Shown: positions 32,943 through 44,118 of the stretch, piece after piece
Position numbering within the stretch: position 1 is the stretch's first letter
Layout of the letters: each line of letters begins with the position of its first letter
Translations under genes and position numbers: made by a program
NCBI GenBank assembly: GCA_963691705.1
Contig: OY829543.1
Location: 32,263,523 to 32,327,522, forward strand
Length of the DNA: 64,000 bases
Direction of reading: 5' to 3'
Origin: Viola odorata
Taxonomy: Eukaryota; Streptophyta; Magnoliopsida; Malpighiales; Violaceae
Notes under the pieces: model-generated
Seen by the model: only the letters and a program-made list of their open reading frames with translations
What the model was told of the DNA's origin: nothing
Databases searched by the model: none

Positions 32943-35256
32943 ATGGCTAAAACTAAGAAGTCTTCCGAGGAAGGGGATCCTTAGGGGTCCGCCGGGGAAG
33001 AAAAAATTAATATTACCCCCACTTCTCTCTATACTCTGCCCTTAGTTAATCGCAAGCTTGCTGAGTGCAATGCGCGATTTCCCAAAGAATATCCCGTGCG
33101 CGCTGCTTCTGAATCACTTCGCCTGAACAACGTTCTGCCCGGTAACAGTAGAATATTGTATGCTAAGCTGTTTGATCATGGGTTTTGTCTTCCTCTTGAC
33201 CCGCTTGTCAAGTTGCTGTTGGCTGATTCTGATTTGGCTCCGACTCAGTTGAGCCCTAACGCGATTTGCGTTGTTAGTGCCTTTGCCGCACTGTGCCATT
33301 TCAAGGGGATCGAGTCTCCCACTTTGGCCTTGCTTCATGACATTTTCCAGTTGTATTCTCGTAAGGGGGTGATATCAATATCCCCTCGTTATGAAGATGA
33401 CTCATTGAAGCCCTTTACCTGGAAGCTTATGGGCATCGAGTCTTCTGTTCCTCATTGGAAATAAGAATTTTTTATTATTGATTTTCCCGAGCCGTTGTGG
33501 AGGGCCGGCTTCAATGAGAAAATTAAAGATGGGGCTTGGGGCCATCGGAAACCCCTTTCTGATCCAGAAGATGGCTGGTTGAAGACGCTACTTCAACTGG
33601 ATTTCAGCGTTGATGCCCGAAAAGTGGCTAACGGTCTGGATATGGAACAGTGCAAGAAGGGCGTTGGACTTTTTTCTTTTGTATTGCCAAGAGGTACTAA
33701 CGCTAACGTTTCTGTAACTGTGCAGTGCCTCCGCCTGGTTGGGAGCCTGAGTATTTCCGGAGGAAAACGAAATAGGAACAAAGGAAGAAAGCTGCAACCG
33801 AAGTTAGGGCTGCTGCTGCCGCTGCTGTTGCTGTTGCGGAAGGGGAAAACACTACTACCGCGACCGCTATCGCTACGGGCACTACCCAATCACTGCCTCC
33901 TCGCACCCTTGTTGCAAGGAAGAAAAGGGCGAAGAAAACACATGCCACGCAACCCGTTTCCTCCCAGACTGTTGTTTCTTCAGAGGCGACAACTGATCCC
34001 ATTCCTATCGGAGTACCTCTAGTTTCTTCAGTCACCCAGGTATGCATTCATTTCTTTCTACGGTTTTCTTCTATTCCGCATGATTCTCTTATCATATACT
34101 CTGCGTTTTCTAGGAAGCTGCCACTGTTTCTGCTCAGTCAACCTCTCAAGGTGACATGTCTGTCGCTGAGATCCTTCGAGAGCGTCAGAAGGGGGCTCGC
34201 TATGAGCTTCAGCACAGCCCCTCTTCTTCTGCTGCTAATCCTTCTCTGAATATCCCTGAGGGCGAGGGTATTCCTGTTGACCAATCGCATGGTATTGATT
34301 TCGGTGGTGGTCCTCACATTTTAGGTGGTTCCTAAATCTTCTCCACCACGACAGGCTATAACCCGAGTGCCCATAATCTTGAAGCACTTGGGGGAGACGG
34401 GTCCCCTGTGCCTAACGCGGGAGGTTCCAGCAGTCGACCTCCTTCTCCTACCGCTCTGCTCTTTGTCCCGATGTCTCCTCCCTCTATCGCGAGAGGTGGC
34501 CCTGCTCCCGCCTTGATAGCCGGTGTTTCTCATTATAGTCCTCCCCTCATGCCTACTCATCATCTTAGTTTGCGCTCCTTCAGGGACAACATTTTGCAGT
34601 TTCCTGCCGAGGCTGATCTCGATACTATCCTCGCGTCTACCTCTTATCTGGCGGCCGAAATTATGTCTCTTCCAAGGGAGAGGGATGCCTTCGTGGCTAG
34701 GAGCGAGCAGGAGCGTATAAACTTTCTTCGCTCCCAAGCATTATCTGTATTCTGCCATCTCCATTACCTGGACGAGGAGAATGCTAGGGTCATAGCAAAC
34801 GGTCAGGGAGAGATAAACAGGTTGCTGAACGAGCGGCAGAGTTTTGTGGATGCCCTTAACGTTGCCAACCAAGAAACAGAGACTGTCCGACAGGAGGTGA
34901 CGACTGTTAAGCAAGAGTTGGAGGCTGTCAAGCTCGCTCTGGAGGAGGAGAAACGGAGGAGCGCCAATATGACCGAACGCTTTTCTCGGGAGGAGAATGA
35001 GTTGCGTCAGGAGAGGCAGAGGAATGCCGAGCTGACTGCCGATCTTACTCTAAACGCTGAGAAGAACCAGTGGTACTTAAAGGAAGGCGGAGGGCTCATG
35101 TCGGAGGCTTTGATGCATCATTATGGGGTAGAAAAACTCTGTATTGATGATCTCTCTGCGTATTTTGATAGGAGAATCCCCACTGTTACTGATGACGGCT
35201 TCTATCAATGGAAATCGCAACAGCAAGGAGGAATCAATGCACCGCCCACTCCTTAG
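32943..35256 (+). pseudogene. Antisense gene d of element A: second Transposase_28-like protein with coiled-coil tail
   Basis: ATG 32943 (MAKTKKSSEEGDP) is followed at once by TAG 32982-32984; the same frame continues through LRLNNVLPGNSRILYAKLFD, GFCLPLDPLVKLL and LAPTQLSPNA to a TAA at 33462-33464, then on through FPEPLWRAGFN. These blocks align with gene c (GxSRxLYxKxFxxGFxxP) and with the Transposase_28-like family. Probable introns are about 33,693-33,723 (GTACTAA...TGCAG) and 34,039-34,113 (GTATGC...TTCTAG). The tail (34,408-35,256) has a long heptad-rich coiled coil (VRQEVTTVKQELEAVKLALE) and ends at TAG 35254-35256. Genes c and d look like an ancient duplication of one architecture. 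Confidence 0.7.
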
Positions 35257-35690
35257 GCTTTTGAGTTTAGATGTATTCTGATTTTTTGCGGCTGATGAGC
35301 CCTTCCTTGTTTTGTAATATTGACAATATCGCTCCTTGCTTTGGTTAGGCCACGCCTTTTGAATGGAATTTCCTTGTCTGCTTTGTTTCATAATACTGCT
35401 TGCGCGATTATTCACCCGTGGCGTTTGCTACCGCGTTTCAGTAGATATGCCCATTTTGCTCTCGCATGTCTTTTCGTACAGGTTTCTCAGCCGCCTTTTT
35501 GATGGCCTTACCATTGCCTTCTGATAGCATTTCTAAGAATGAATCGGCGTTGCTCACGTTCATGCCGCTCTCTGTTGTTAGGGGAAGCTTTCTTGCCCCG
35601 TTAGGCCTGCTGCGATGGTGTTGTTGCAGTATGGATGCCTTTCCAGCCTTACTTCACCGAGTATCGACCGCTCAGTTACTAGCTGGGGTA
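35257..35690. other. Non-coding part of element A between antisense gene d and the tandem array
   Basis: Pyrimidine-rich on +, no supported gene; TTTGTAATATTGACAATA at 35,314-35,331 could be near the 3' end of gene d. Confidence 0.5.
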
Positions 35691-35729
35691 TCCTTTCCTT
35701 CCTTTCGTCGAAGATTGGCTTGGGGAGTG

Positions 35730-36218
35730 CCTCGTCTTAGTGAGCTGTCTAATCAGGACCAACCATCACAAGGATAGGATTTTCACTCCCAAGCGTTGAA
35801 ACCTCGCGTCCCTGGAACGTGCCTCGTCTCAATGGGTCGTCTATGTGAGCATGGTTACCACAAGGATAGGATTTTCACTTCCAGGACGGAGTTGGTCTCT
35901 CCTTGGGGTCGTGCCTCGCCTTAATGGGTCGTCTATGTGAGCACGGTTGCCACAAGGATAGGATTTTCACTCCCAATGATACCGGGGCGTGCCTCGTCTT
36001 AGTGGGCCGTCTATGTGAGCACGGTTGCCACAAGGATAGGATTTTCACTCCCGGGGGCATTTGGGGTCGTGCCTCATCTTAATGGGTCGTCTATGGGAGC
36101 ACGGTTGCCACAAGGATAGGATTTTCACTCCCAACGCTTAGCCATGCCAGGGCGTGCCTCGTCTTAGTGAGCTGTCTGATCAGGACCAACCATCACAAGG
36201 ATAGGATTTTCACTCCTG
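35730..36218. repeat. Array of six ~80-bp tandem repeats in element A
   Basis: CACAAGGATAGGATTTTCACT recurs at 35767, 35869, 35951, 36029, 36109 and 36194 (spacings 102, 82, 78, 80 and 85). The shared upstream part reads CGTGCCTCGTCTTAGTGGG. The first and last units carry a variant (GAGCTGTCT-ATCAGGACCA), the middle four carry GTCGTCTATGTGAGCACGG. Tandem arrays between pol and the 3' LTR are typical of Tat-lineage elements and can seed satellite DNA. Confidence 0.9.
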
Positions 36219-36356
36219 GCATTCTTCACTATCTGTATTTTATCAACATCAAACGCACAGGAAAATATATCTTGTTAGAATAGCATTGATATTACCAGAG
36301 AGGATGGGCTAGTTCCTGGCGTGGTATAGCTTCAGCCGAGCTATATTTCAAGAGTT

Positions 36357-39300
36357 CTACAGAGGCCTTCCCTCGAGCGTTTCCAAGTGGTAAGCTCCTC
36401 TTCCCACAACACGGGTGACGCGATACGGTCCATCCCAGCTTGGGCTGAGTTTTCCCATGCGTTGCCCTGCCGCTCGTCTATCTCTGAGCACTAAATCTCC
36501 AACTTTGAGCAATCGCTCTCTCACTTGCCGGTTGTGGTATTGTGCCATTTTCTTTTGTAGTACATAGTTTTCAGGAGAGTTTCCTCAAGTGTTTCTGGTA
36601 GGGCGTCAAGGTTAGCACGTAACCTTTCCTCATTATTTTCTTCTTTGAAATGAGCCACCAAAAGGCTCATCGTTCCGATCTCAACCGGTGTGACAGCTTC
36701 GGTTCCGAATGCTAACGCAAACGGGGTCTCTCCAGTGCCGACCTTGACAGTCATGCGATAGGCCCATAGTACGTATGGCAGTTCGTCTGGCCATTTCTTT
36801 TTGGAACCTTCCAGGTTTCTTTTGATGCCACTAAGGATGCTGCGGTTGGTTACTTCTGCCTGGCCATTGGTTTGAGGGTGCGCCACGGAAGAGAACCTTT
36901 GTTCTATCTGAAATTCCGCACACTGATCCCTGAAGAATTGGCTTGTGAACTGCGTTCCATTATTGCTAATCAGTATGCGCGGCACCCCGAATCGCATAAT
37001 GACTTGGTGTTTGAAAAAATGCCAAATTTTTTCAGTGGTGATGGTGGCTAACGCCTCGGCTTCGGCCCATTTTGTGAAGTAGTCTACCGCCACGATCACG
37101 AATTTCAACTGAGATCTAGCCTTTGGAAATGGGCCTAAAATGTCAATGCCCCATTTGGCAAACGGGCATGGAGCGGTTATTTCTGAAATTTGCGCGGCCG
37201 GTTTTCGAGGAATCCTAGCATATTCCTGACATTTCTGACAGGTTTTCACGAAGTTATGGCAATCTCCTCGTATGGTGGGCCAGTAGAATCCCGACCGAAA
37301 GACTTGGGCTGCCAGTGTATCGCTGGCGATGTGCATGCCGCATATCCCTTCGTGAATTTCTCGCAACACATGCAAACCTTCTTGTTCCGTTATGCATTTA
37401 GCGGCTGGGTGGGAGAAGCACCTCCGTATTAACTCTCCATTGTAATATGTACATCGCGACGCCCGTTTCAGTACTTTCCTTCTTTCCGTGATTTCTTCCG
37501 GTAGCTTATCATGTTTCAGATACTCTACCACTGGGATTCTCCAGTCACTTTCTATTTCCTCCACACAAAACGATGCTTGCTCTTCCATGAAAGAGGGTGT
37601 GGATAACTCCCCGTAGTGCACTTCGTTGGGTATGAAGGCTTCCACGTTGGCTGCCATCTTGGCGAGGCTATCAGCCTCTTCATTATTTTCTCTAGGGATA
37701 TGTTCAAAGGTGACCCGAGTGCCTTTTTTCTGCATCTCCGACAGCTCACGCTTTACTTTGGCCAAGTATTGAATCATGATGGGTTCTCGGGCTTGGGAGT
37801 TTCCTAGGACTTGATCCATTATCAATTTAGAGTCTCCTCGTATTTTTAGGTGCAAGCCGCATTCCTCCTCCGCAACGGTAGAGGCTTCGACGGAGAAGCT
37901 GTTTCCAATTCTGAGCCCTGCCAGCAGCGCTTCGTATTCAGCGGCATTGTTGGATAACGGCTGCAGGATTCTGATGGCGTATCGCAATTTCATGCCGTCT
38001 GGTCCCACCAGGAAAATACCTGCACCTGCTAGCTCTTGATTTTTTGCCCCGTCCACATGAATAACCCATGAGTCCACTAACGTTTCCGGGTACGGTAGGC
38101 ATGAATTTTCTGGTTCTTCCTCTGACAGGTCTGCCGACGCATCTTTGGTGAATGTGCATTCCGCTATGAAGTCTGCTAATGCTTGGGCTTTAATCGCCGA
38201 TCTGGCTTTGTACTGTAGCCCGTATTGTTCGAGCTCGATTGCCCAAATCAACATCCTCCCTGAAGACTCAGGCTTTCTAAAGATTTTTCTCAGCGGCTGA
38301 TCAGTGAGCACAGTGACAGGGTGGGCTTGGAAGTATCGGTCCATCTTTCGCGTTGCCTGTACTAGGACAAGCGCTATCTTCTCGATGCGAGCGTATCGCA
38401 GCTCAGCATCTTTCAATATGTGACTCACAAAAAATACAGGGCGGTGTACATGCCCTTCGCTTCGCACAAGGACGGAGCTGACTACCTCGTCAGCTATTCC
38501 CAAGTATAGATATAGCTCATCGCCGGACTCAGGCCTCGTTAGCACTAGATCAGATGACAAGTAAGCTTTCAGCCCTGCAAACGCATTTTTGCATTCCTCT
38601 GTCCACCCGAATGGGGCCTTGTTTCGAATGACCTTGAAAAAAGGCAAGCATCTCTCGCCTTGCTTAGATATGAACCGTCCTAACGCGATGATGCGGCCGG
38701 TGAGCTTCTGTATTTCTTTGACGGTCCGAGGGGATATCATGTCCTGAATGGCCTTTATCTTTGAAGGGTTGGGTTGGATACCCTTACGGCTGACAGCGTA
38801 GCCCAAGAATTTACCCGTTTGGAATGTGAACATACACTTTCGTGGATTCAATTTCATTTTGTACTTTTTCATCACATTGAAAACTTCTTCCAAGTCAGCA
38901 AGGTGGTCTTTGAAGCTTCGACTTTTAATCAGGATATCATCCACGTAAGCCTCTACATTTTTCCCGATTTGCTTTTCGAAAACCTTATTCGCCATGCGCT
39001 GGAACGTTGCCCCGGCGTTCTTCAGCCCAAACGGCATTGCGGTGTAGCAATATGTAGCCCTAGGGGTGATGAAGGTAGTTTTTTCTTCGTCTTCTATGGC
39101 CATAGGGATTTGGTGATACCCGGAGTTGGCATCTAGGGAGCTTAAATAAGTGTATCCAGCAGTTTGGTCGACCAGCTGATCAATTCGAGGAAGGGGATAG
39201 CAATCTTTGGGACAAGCATTGTTTAGATCGGTGAAATCGATGCACATGCGCCAATCTCCGTTAGGCTTTGGAACTAACACTGGGTTAGCTAGCCAGGTTG

Positions 39301-40579
39301 GGTATTGGACTTCTCGGATGAACCCCGCGTCCATGAGTTTCAGTAACTCTTTCTCGATAGCTGCTACTTTCCCTGCTGAAAAAGTGCGTCGTTTCTGCTG
39401 AATAGGCTTGGCATCAGGGCTAACGTTTAGTCGATGTTCCACAATTTCTCGCGAGATTCCTGGCATGTCCGCTGGTTTCCATGCGAATTCTCCCTTGCAT
39501 TTTCTTAGTAGTTGGATTAGCTGCACGTTCTCTTCAGGGCTCAGTTTCTCACTGACCAAGAGATTCACTTCACTGTCCCCACCGATAGGTACTGACATCA
39601 TCTGATCTAGCGGCTGAGTGCATTTTTCTTCTTTATCGTCGAAAGGATCGTCTGCCACGCAAACGTAGCGGTCACAACTCCTTTGAGTCAGAAGTGAATA
39701 ACACTCAGCTGCCAGTTTCTGGTCTCCTTTGATTGAGACCACGCCGTCCCACGAGGGGTATTTCATCCACAGGTGTTTTTGGGATATAGCTGCCCCAAAA
39801 CGATTGAGGAATGGTCGCCCCAGTATGGCGTTATATGGTAACGTTAGGTCCACGACCAGGAATAATAGCTCTTCAGATCGCTTGGAGGGGTCTTCTCGAA
39901 AGTACACTAGCAAGGATGTTATTCCGGCTACTGAAATCGGTACCCCATCAATCCCAACAATTGGTCTCATGTATGATGCTAGCTCGCCGTCAGGGCGTTT
40001 CATCAAATTGTATGCTTCCAACGAAAATAGATTTACTGCGCTCCCGTTGTCAACAAGGGTTCTTCTCACCCCGTGACTTCCAATGACGGGTGTTACTACC
40101 AACGCGTCGTTATGCGGGAAAACAATGCCTTTTTTGTCTTCTTCTGAGAAGGACAATATCATTCTGTCTAAGGCACTGATCGCCTTACTTTTTACCTGCG
40201 CGTTCTCTCGCTTGCGCTTTTCCACAGGATTGGGCGTTTGTGGTATGGCCTCCTCGAAGTAGGGTGTTCCCCCGGCGATGATATTAATCATAGGCATCTG
40301 ATCGCTATGAACAACGAGAGCTTCTCTATTTTGTCCAAGGGGAATTGCGTTAGCCCCCGTGGCGTGTGAAGGCGTTTGCCTCTGATCAGTTGTCATTCCA
40401 ACTGGGTTGTTCCTGGCCTCTTCTCTTGCCTTGGTGGCAAATTCTCCGAGGTAGTCCTCTTTGACCAATCGTTCTATGGCCAATTTCAGTTCTCTGCATA
40501 CATCTGTCGAATGTCTCTTGACCTTGTGGAACTTGCAATACGCGTTTTCCCTTCCTCCCATGATCACTCCTGGTTTCAC
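36357..40579 (-). pseudogene. Element A pol: protease, RT, RNase H, second (archaeal-type) RNase H, integrase
   Basis: An uninterrupted frame of 1352 codons runs from 40579 to 36521. Rough residue positions: zinc-knuckle CKFHKVKRHSTDVC 15-28; protease TLVDNGSAVNLF ~174-185; RT with DLNNACPKD, FGLKNAGATF and catalytic YVDDILIKS at ~543; first RNase H; second RNase H from ~838 with all four acidic residues in place (HVDGA, AAEYEAL, RGDSKL, EEADSLAK); integrase zinc site and core. The second integrase Asp is Asn (ISNNGTQF, codon AAT at 36962-36964); GAT is expected. A frameshift near 36,550-36,590 puts the integrase C-terminus (LLKVGDLVLRDRRA, WDGPYRVTRV) in another frame down to 36,357. Upstream it continues in frame from gag across a single TAG. 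Confidence 0.95.
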
Positions 40580-40747
40580 AGGAGCTGGGTATCTAATGGG
40601 CAGATTTCGCTGTTGGACTATCGCTAGGTTTTCCGCCCTTGAGAGTATAAGAGATGGAAGGTCAGGATCATATATCCGACCCTTTGGCGGATCTGCTTGT
40701 TTCCGAGTGGGGGATCCTCCGGGTCTTCCTTTCGAGAAATTGCCTCT

Positions 40748-42180
40748 CTACCGGTTAGAGGCCTTGGCAGTATGCTCTTTTCGTTGTCCATGATCCTCAG
40801 TGGGTCGCGTGTCAGGGGCGCTGCTATGCGGGGCGTTAGGGGCCAAGTATGGGTCCGTTGGCATGTTTCGGATCCATTCCCTATTTTCCTCCTCTTCCAT
40901 CCTCGCATAATTATGTGCTTTTAGCCTCAACGCATCCAGGGTTAGCGGCGGGTCCACCGTTAACGTGTCTCTCAATTTCCCATATCGACAATTACGTTTC
41001 AGGGCCTCAACCGCAAAATCAATAGTGACCCCTGACATTAGGGACATCTCAAGATCAAATCGACCTAAAAAGTCGTTCAATGATTCCTGCGGTTTTCGAT
41101 GAATATCGAATAGTGCAGCTGCTGACTTCCTGATAGGAATAGCCGTGCTAAACCGACTTTTGAATTTTTCTTTCAGTTGAGAAAAATTATCAATAGACCC
41201 AGCCGGGAGTCCCTCAAACCAAAGACGTGCCACTCCTGACAGCGTCATTACGAAGATCTGACATAATGCAGCATCACTGCGGGTTTGGAATTGCACAAAG
41301 TCTTTCACCTTATTGAGGTGAGAAATGGGATTTTTCGTGCCATCATATGATTCTGTAGGGAGTTTCACATGCCGATGGACCCTGTGGTGCCTGACACGGT
41401 AATTGAACGGATGGCCAGCGTTAATATCAGGGACCCCATGAGGCTGATGCGGGTGTGGAATTTCAACATCATATCTGGGATTCTGAGGGTCATATTCTTG
41501 ATGCCGCCTGGGAGATCGGCTGCGGCTTCTTGGAGTTCGAGCTCGTCGACCTCTACTGCTAGATCTCTCACTGTATCTAGGAGATTGTTCTCGGAATATC
41601 TCCCCTCGCCGATCATCCCAGTGTTCTCTGTGCTCATCATGTCGGTTGGCTACCTCAAGGATAGGGATTTCCCCCCTGTATTGTCCAGAATGTTCAACAG
41701 GTCCTCGCGTGAGCGGCAGGACATTTATGGGGGCCGATGAGAAAAGTAAGGAGGACGGGAGTCCCCTAGATTGTCGGGGCGATAATGGTCGTTCGTTGAC
41801 AATGGACGGAGTGAAAACTACTTGGGAGGACACACCAGGTCTCGAGGCATGAGGAGTAAATCCAGCAGCCATCTCTGTCAACTGATCCAATTGAGCTTGG
41901 AGAGCTGCTATTGAGCTTGCAAAAGGGTTGTTTGCTTCGCCTATCGCGGATCTACTTGCTTGGGGGGTAGAATGACTGGTTCCCGCTATGTGGGAAAAAG
42001 GGGAACAAATCTGGAATGTAATTTCTTCCGTACTTTGCCCAGGAGGAGGATCTGATTCTCCCGCAGTGACATCTTGCACTGGGGTAGAGATATCAGAGGT
42101 AGCGAAGCAAAAAGTCGTCGGCGGGTGTTGTAGGGGATGCTGGAGGATTGGGACAGCGCGAGATCTGACTCCGAGGCCAT
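40748..42180 (-). pseudogene. Element A gag
   Basis: The likely start is ATG 42180 (MASESDLALSQSSS). A frameshift near 42,100-42,130 leads into the main frame, open from 42,079 to a TAG at 40748-40750. Features: a Gln/Leu-rich coiled segment (IAALQAQLDQLTEM), an RS-rich basic region (RARTPRSRSRSPRR), then the capsid-like gag domain (KLPTESYDGTKNPISHLNKV, ARLWFEGLPAGSIDNF, SLNDFLGRFDLEM). Pol is in the same frame after the TAG, so the stop is either a simple mutation or a read-through site. Confidence 0.9.
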
Positions 42181-42239
42181 AACCCTTCTAGCTTCGGGGA
42201 GGAAGGAGCTTGGTTATTAAGGATGCTCACTTAATAGAA

Positions 42240-42266
42240 CCAACACTCTCAACGAGAGCACTAATT
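42240..42266 (-). promoter_or_regulatory. Element A probable primer-binding region
   Basis: Directly after the 5' LTR (minus sense) the sequence reads AATTAGTGCTCTCGTTGAGA. It resembles the TTTGGTGCTCTCGTTGAGAG-like site seen in some Tat-type elements, with A for one G. tRNA assignment is not made. Confidence 0.45.
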
Positions 42267-42824
42267 TGATAAGAATTTATCTTCTGCTGAAGGATATATG
42301 GAGAAATTGGTCCTCTCAGATCAGTGCCCACGGCGGTCCGCAGTACCTGCAATACGCCGGAGGGGGTCTCCGGCGGAAACACTCCGATGCTTAAGTCAGT
42401 ATGTGTCATGAATTTGGCAGAGCTTAGGCCAGTAATTTGTACTTACCTTCCTCCTTTGTGGGGGAAGTACTTATAGATGAAAATTGAGCATTTCTGAGGG
42501 ACCTGGATCATAAGGGGCTAACGCTCCCGTTGGAGGGGGTTAGAATTCCCCGTTGGTGGAGTGAGCTATCGGGGTAGGTGTTACCTATGTGAGGCAATGC
42601 CTACACCCCCAAACGGGATGCTTGTCTTAGACTGGGATGGGATAGCGTCGTCTGTCATAACAGTGTTGAGTGTAAGACCCCCCCGCTGATGTCGACCATC
42701 CCAGCGTTGGTCGCATAGAGGGAGGCGATAGCCTCGATGCTGTCTTTGCGGTAGGAACAGTGGTTGTACCCTCTTCTCAAGGTGTAAGATGAAAATGCCC
42801 TTGCCGATAGGCGGATTGTTATCA
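42267..42824 (-). repeat. Element A LTR (5' LTR in element orientation)
   Basis: 558 bp, ends 5 bp before the resumed MULE transposase exon. Confidence 0.95.
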
Positions 42825-44118
42825 ATACTGGTGTAAGAATTTTTTCAAATGTCTCTCAAAATCAGACGTTGTTGACAATAACATGTGCGAGACATTCAAT
42901 GCATCCATAATAACTGCTAGGCATTTATCGTAGTTACAATGTTTGAAGAGATAAGGATGCTAGTTGTGCAACGGTTTGTAAAAATGAGAATTTATGGAAA
43001 TTGCACTTTTGTTGGTGATTTCGGGCCTAGGATATGGGGTAAAATTGAGGATTTTAAGGCCGCTAGTGTGTATTGCCATGTTTTTACTAATGGTGATGGT
43101 GGTTGGGAGGTATTTGAAGGGACTGCTAAGTTTATTGTCAAGTTTGAAGAGAGGAAGTGCAGTTGCAGAAGCTGGGATTTAACAGGAATACCATGTCAAC
43201 ATGCAATTGCTGTTTTTTCTCAAATGAGGTGTAAAGTTGAGGATTTTGTGGCGCATTGGTATAGGAAAGATACGTTTTTGAAAGCATATGAGCACTCTAT
43301 CAAGCCTGTTAATGATGAGAGGTTTAGGCGCAAAATATTGCAACCAGACATTATAGCCCCACCTAAGAAGGCAGTGAAAGGTAGGCAGAGTGTTTGTAGG
43401 ATACCTGAGGTATGGGAGCCAAAGAGCAGGAAGAAGAGTGCTACAAAATCCACTAATTGGCAAAGATGCACATTATACTTCAAGTCGGGACACAAATCTA
43501 CAACTTGTTCACAACGCAGTGGTAGAAATGTAGATGCTGGTGTAAGTGGTGAAGGTTCACAATCTGCAAGGCGTGTGGCAAATAATTTGAGCACACAAAA
43601 CACTACAACAAGTGTCGAACCATCGCAGCGGAGAAGGAACCTGCATCAAAACATTCAACCACTAAGCAGGCCGTTTGGTGGGATAGAGTCATTCATCGAT
43701 CCACTGACAGGCACAACCATGGTATGCCTCTGTCTAAATATCTTTAATAATTTAGATTAAATTTATTTACTCAATTCTTATTTGTTTAATTTCATTAAAA
43801 CTAACATACCTGTCCTTTTGGGTGGTTTATTGTTATTAGGCCCGTTAATTGCCAACCATACCCAGTGCACCAGTACTTCAGTCCCAGTCCAGCATACCTA
43901 CCAGATGGTTTGGAACATATTTGCCTCCCCAGTCAACCACATCAAGTGTACCAATTCTTTAACAACGACCTATCGATGTCCCTCAACCTGAACAAGAACC
44001 TTCGGCTACTCAATTACATGATCAAGCAACATCAACTCTAGCTCTTACACAGCCAGAAAAGAGGCCGAGAGGACGACCAAAGGGTTTGAAGAACAAGAAG
44101 CATAAACCTTTGCAGTGA

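Larger units (their letters stand above)
19662..42824 (-). mobile_element. Element A: Tat-lineage Ty3/gypsy LTR retrotransposon with antisense genes
   Basis: Two 558-bp LTRs (19662-20219 and 42267-42824), each TGATAA...TTATCA, are flanked by identical 5-bp duplications ATACT (19657-19661, 42825-42829). I count about 11 differences between the LTRs (about 2%). Coding orientation is minus: gag from about 42,180, pol to 36,357. Pol has an extra RNase H between the usual RNase H and integrase, which is diagnostic of the Tat (Ogre/Retand-like) lineage. From 36.3 kb to the 3' LTR lie a tandem-repeat array and at least four + strand reading units, with element B inserted among them. Without B the element is about 15.2 kb. 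Confidence 0.93.
17362..44118 (+). pseudogene. MURA-like Mutator transposase, interrupted by a 23-kb retrotransposon
   Basis: The probable start is ATG 17362 (MAAVLRFHVGGKF) just after a likely 5'-UTR intron acceptor (TTGGTAG). The N-terminal part has the MuDR-type domain ending near VDLYVEHDE, an acidic Asp/Glu-rich linker, then the CLNNSCKWYAYC region. A TGA at 18648-18650 breaks the frame; CGA is the likely parent. The DDE core follows: Asp in VLGVDGCFLKG (18993-18995), Asp in SDQ (19188-19190), a GT-AG intron at 19200-19432, then LPKVEHRRCARHLF-type sequence. Element A enters after codon AAATAC (TSD ATACT). The third catalytic residue, Glu in CETFNA, lies at 42889-42891. After a frameshift near 42,920 come the SWIM zinc finger (CSCRSWDLTGIPCQH), a degenerate zinc knuckle with Tyr for the second Cys, another intron at about 43,721-43,839, and a C-terminal AT-hook (KRPRGRPKG) before TGA 44116-44118. 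Confidence 0.88.

Noticed and set aside
35730..36218. CRISPR-like array (regular repeats about 80 bp apart)
   Set aside because: Units are whole-length tandem copies without unique spacers, in a plant retrotransposon.
20221..36300. Idea that 20-36 kb is a separate LTR element from the pol-bearing part
   Set aside because: Only one pair of 558-bp LTRs with matching ATACT duplications bounds the whole; apart from element B no second LTR pair was seen.
37190..40086. Plus-strand open frames across element A pol
   Set aside because: Shadows of the long minus-strand pol frame with clear RT, RNase H and integrase motifs.
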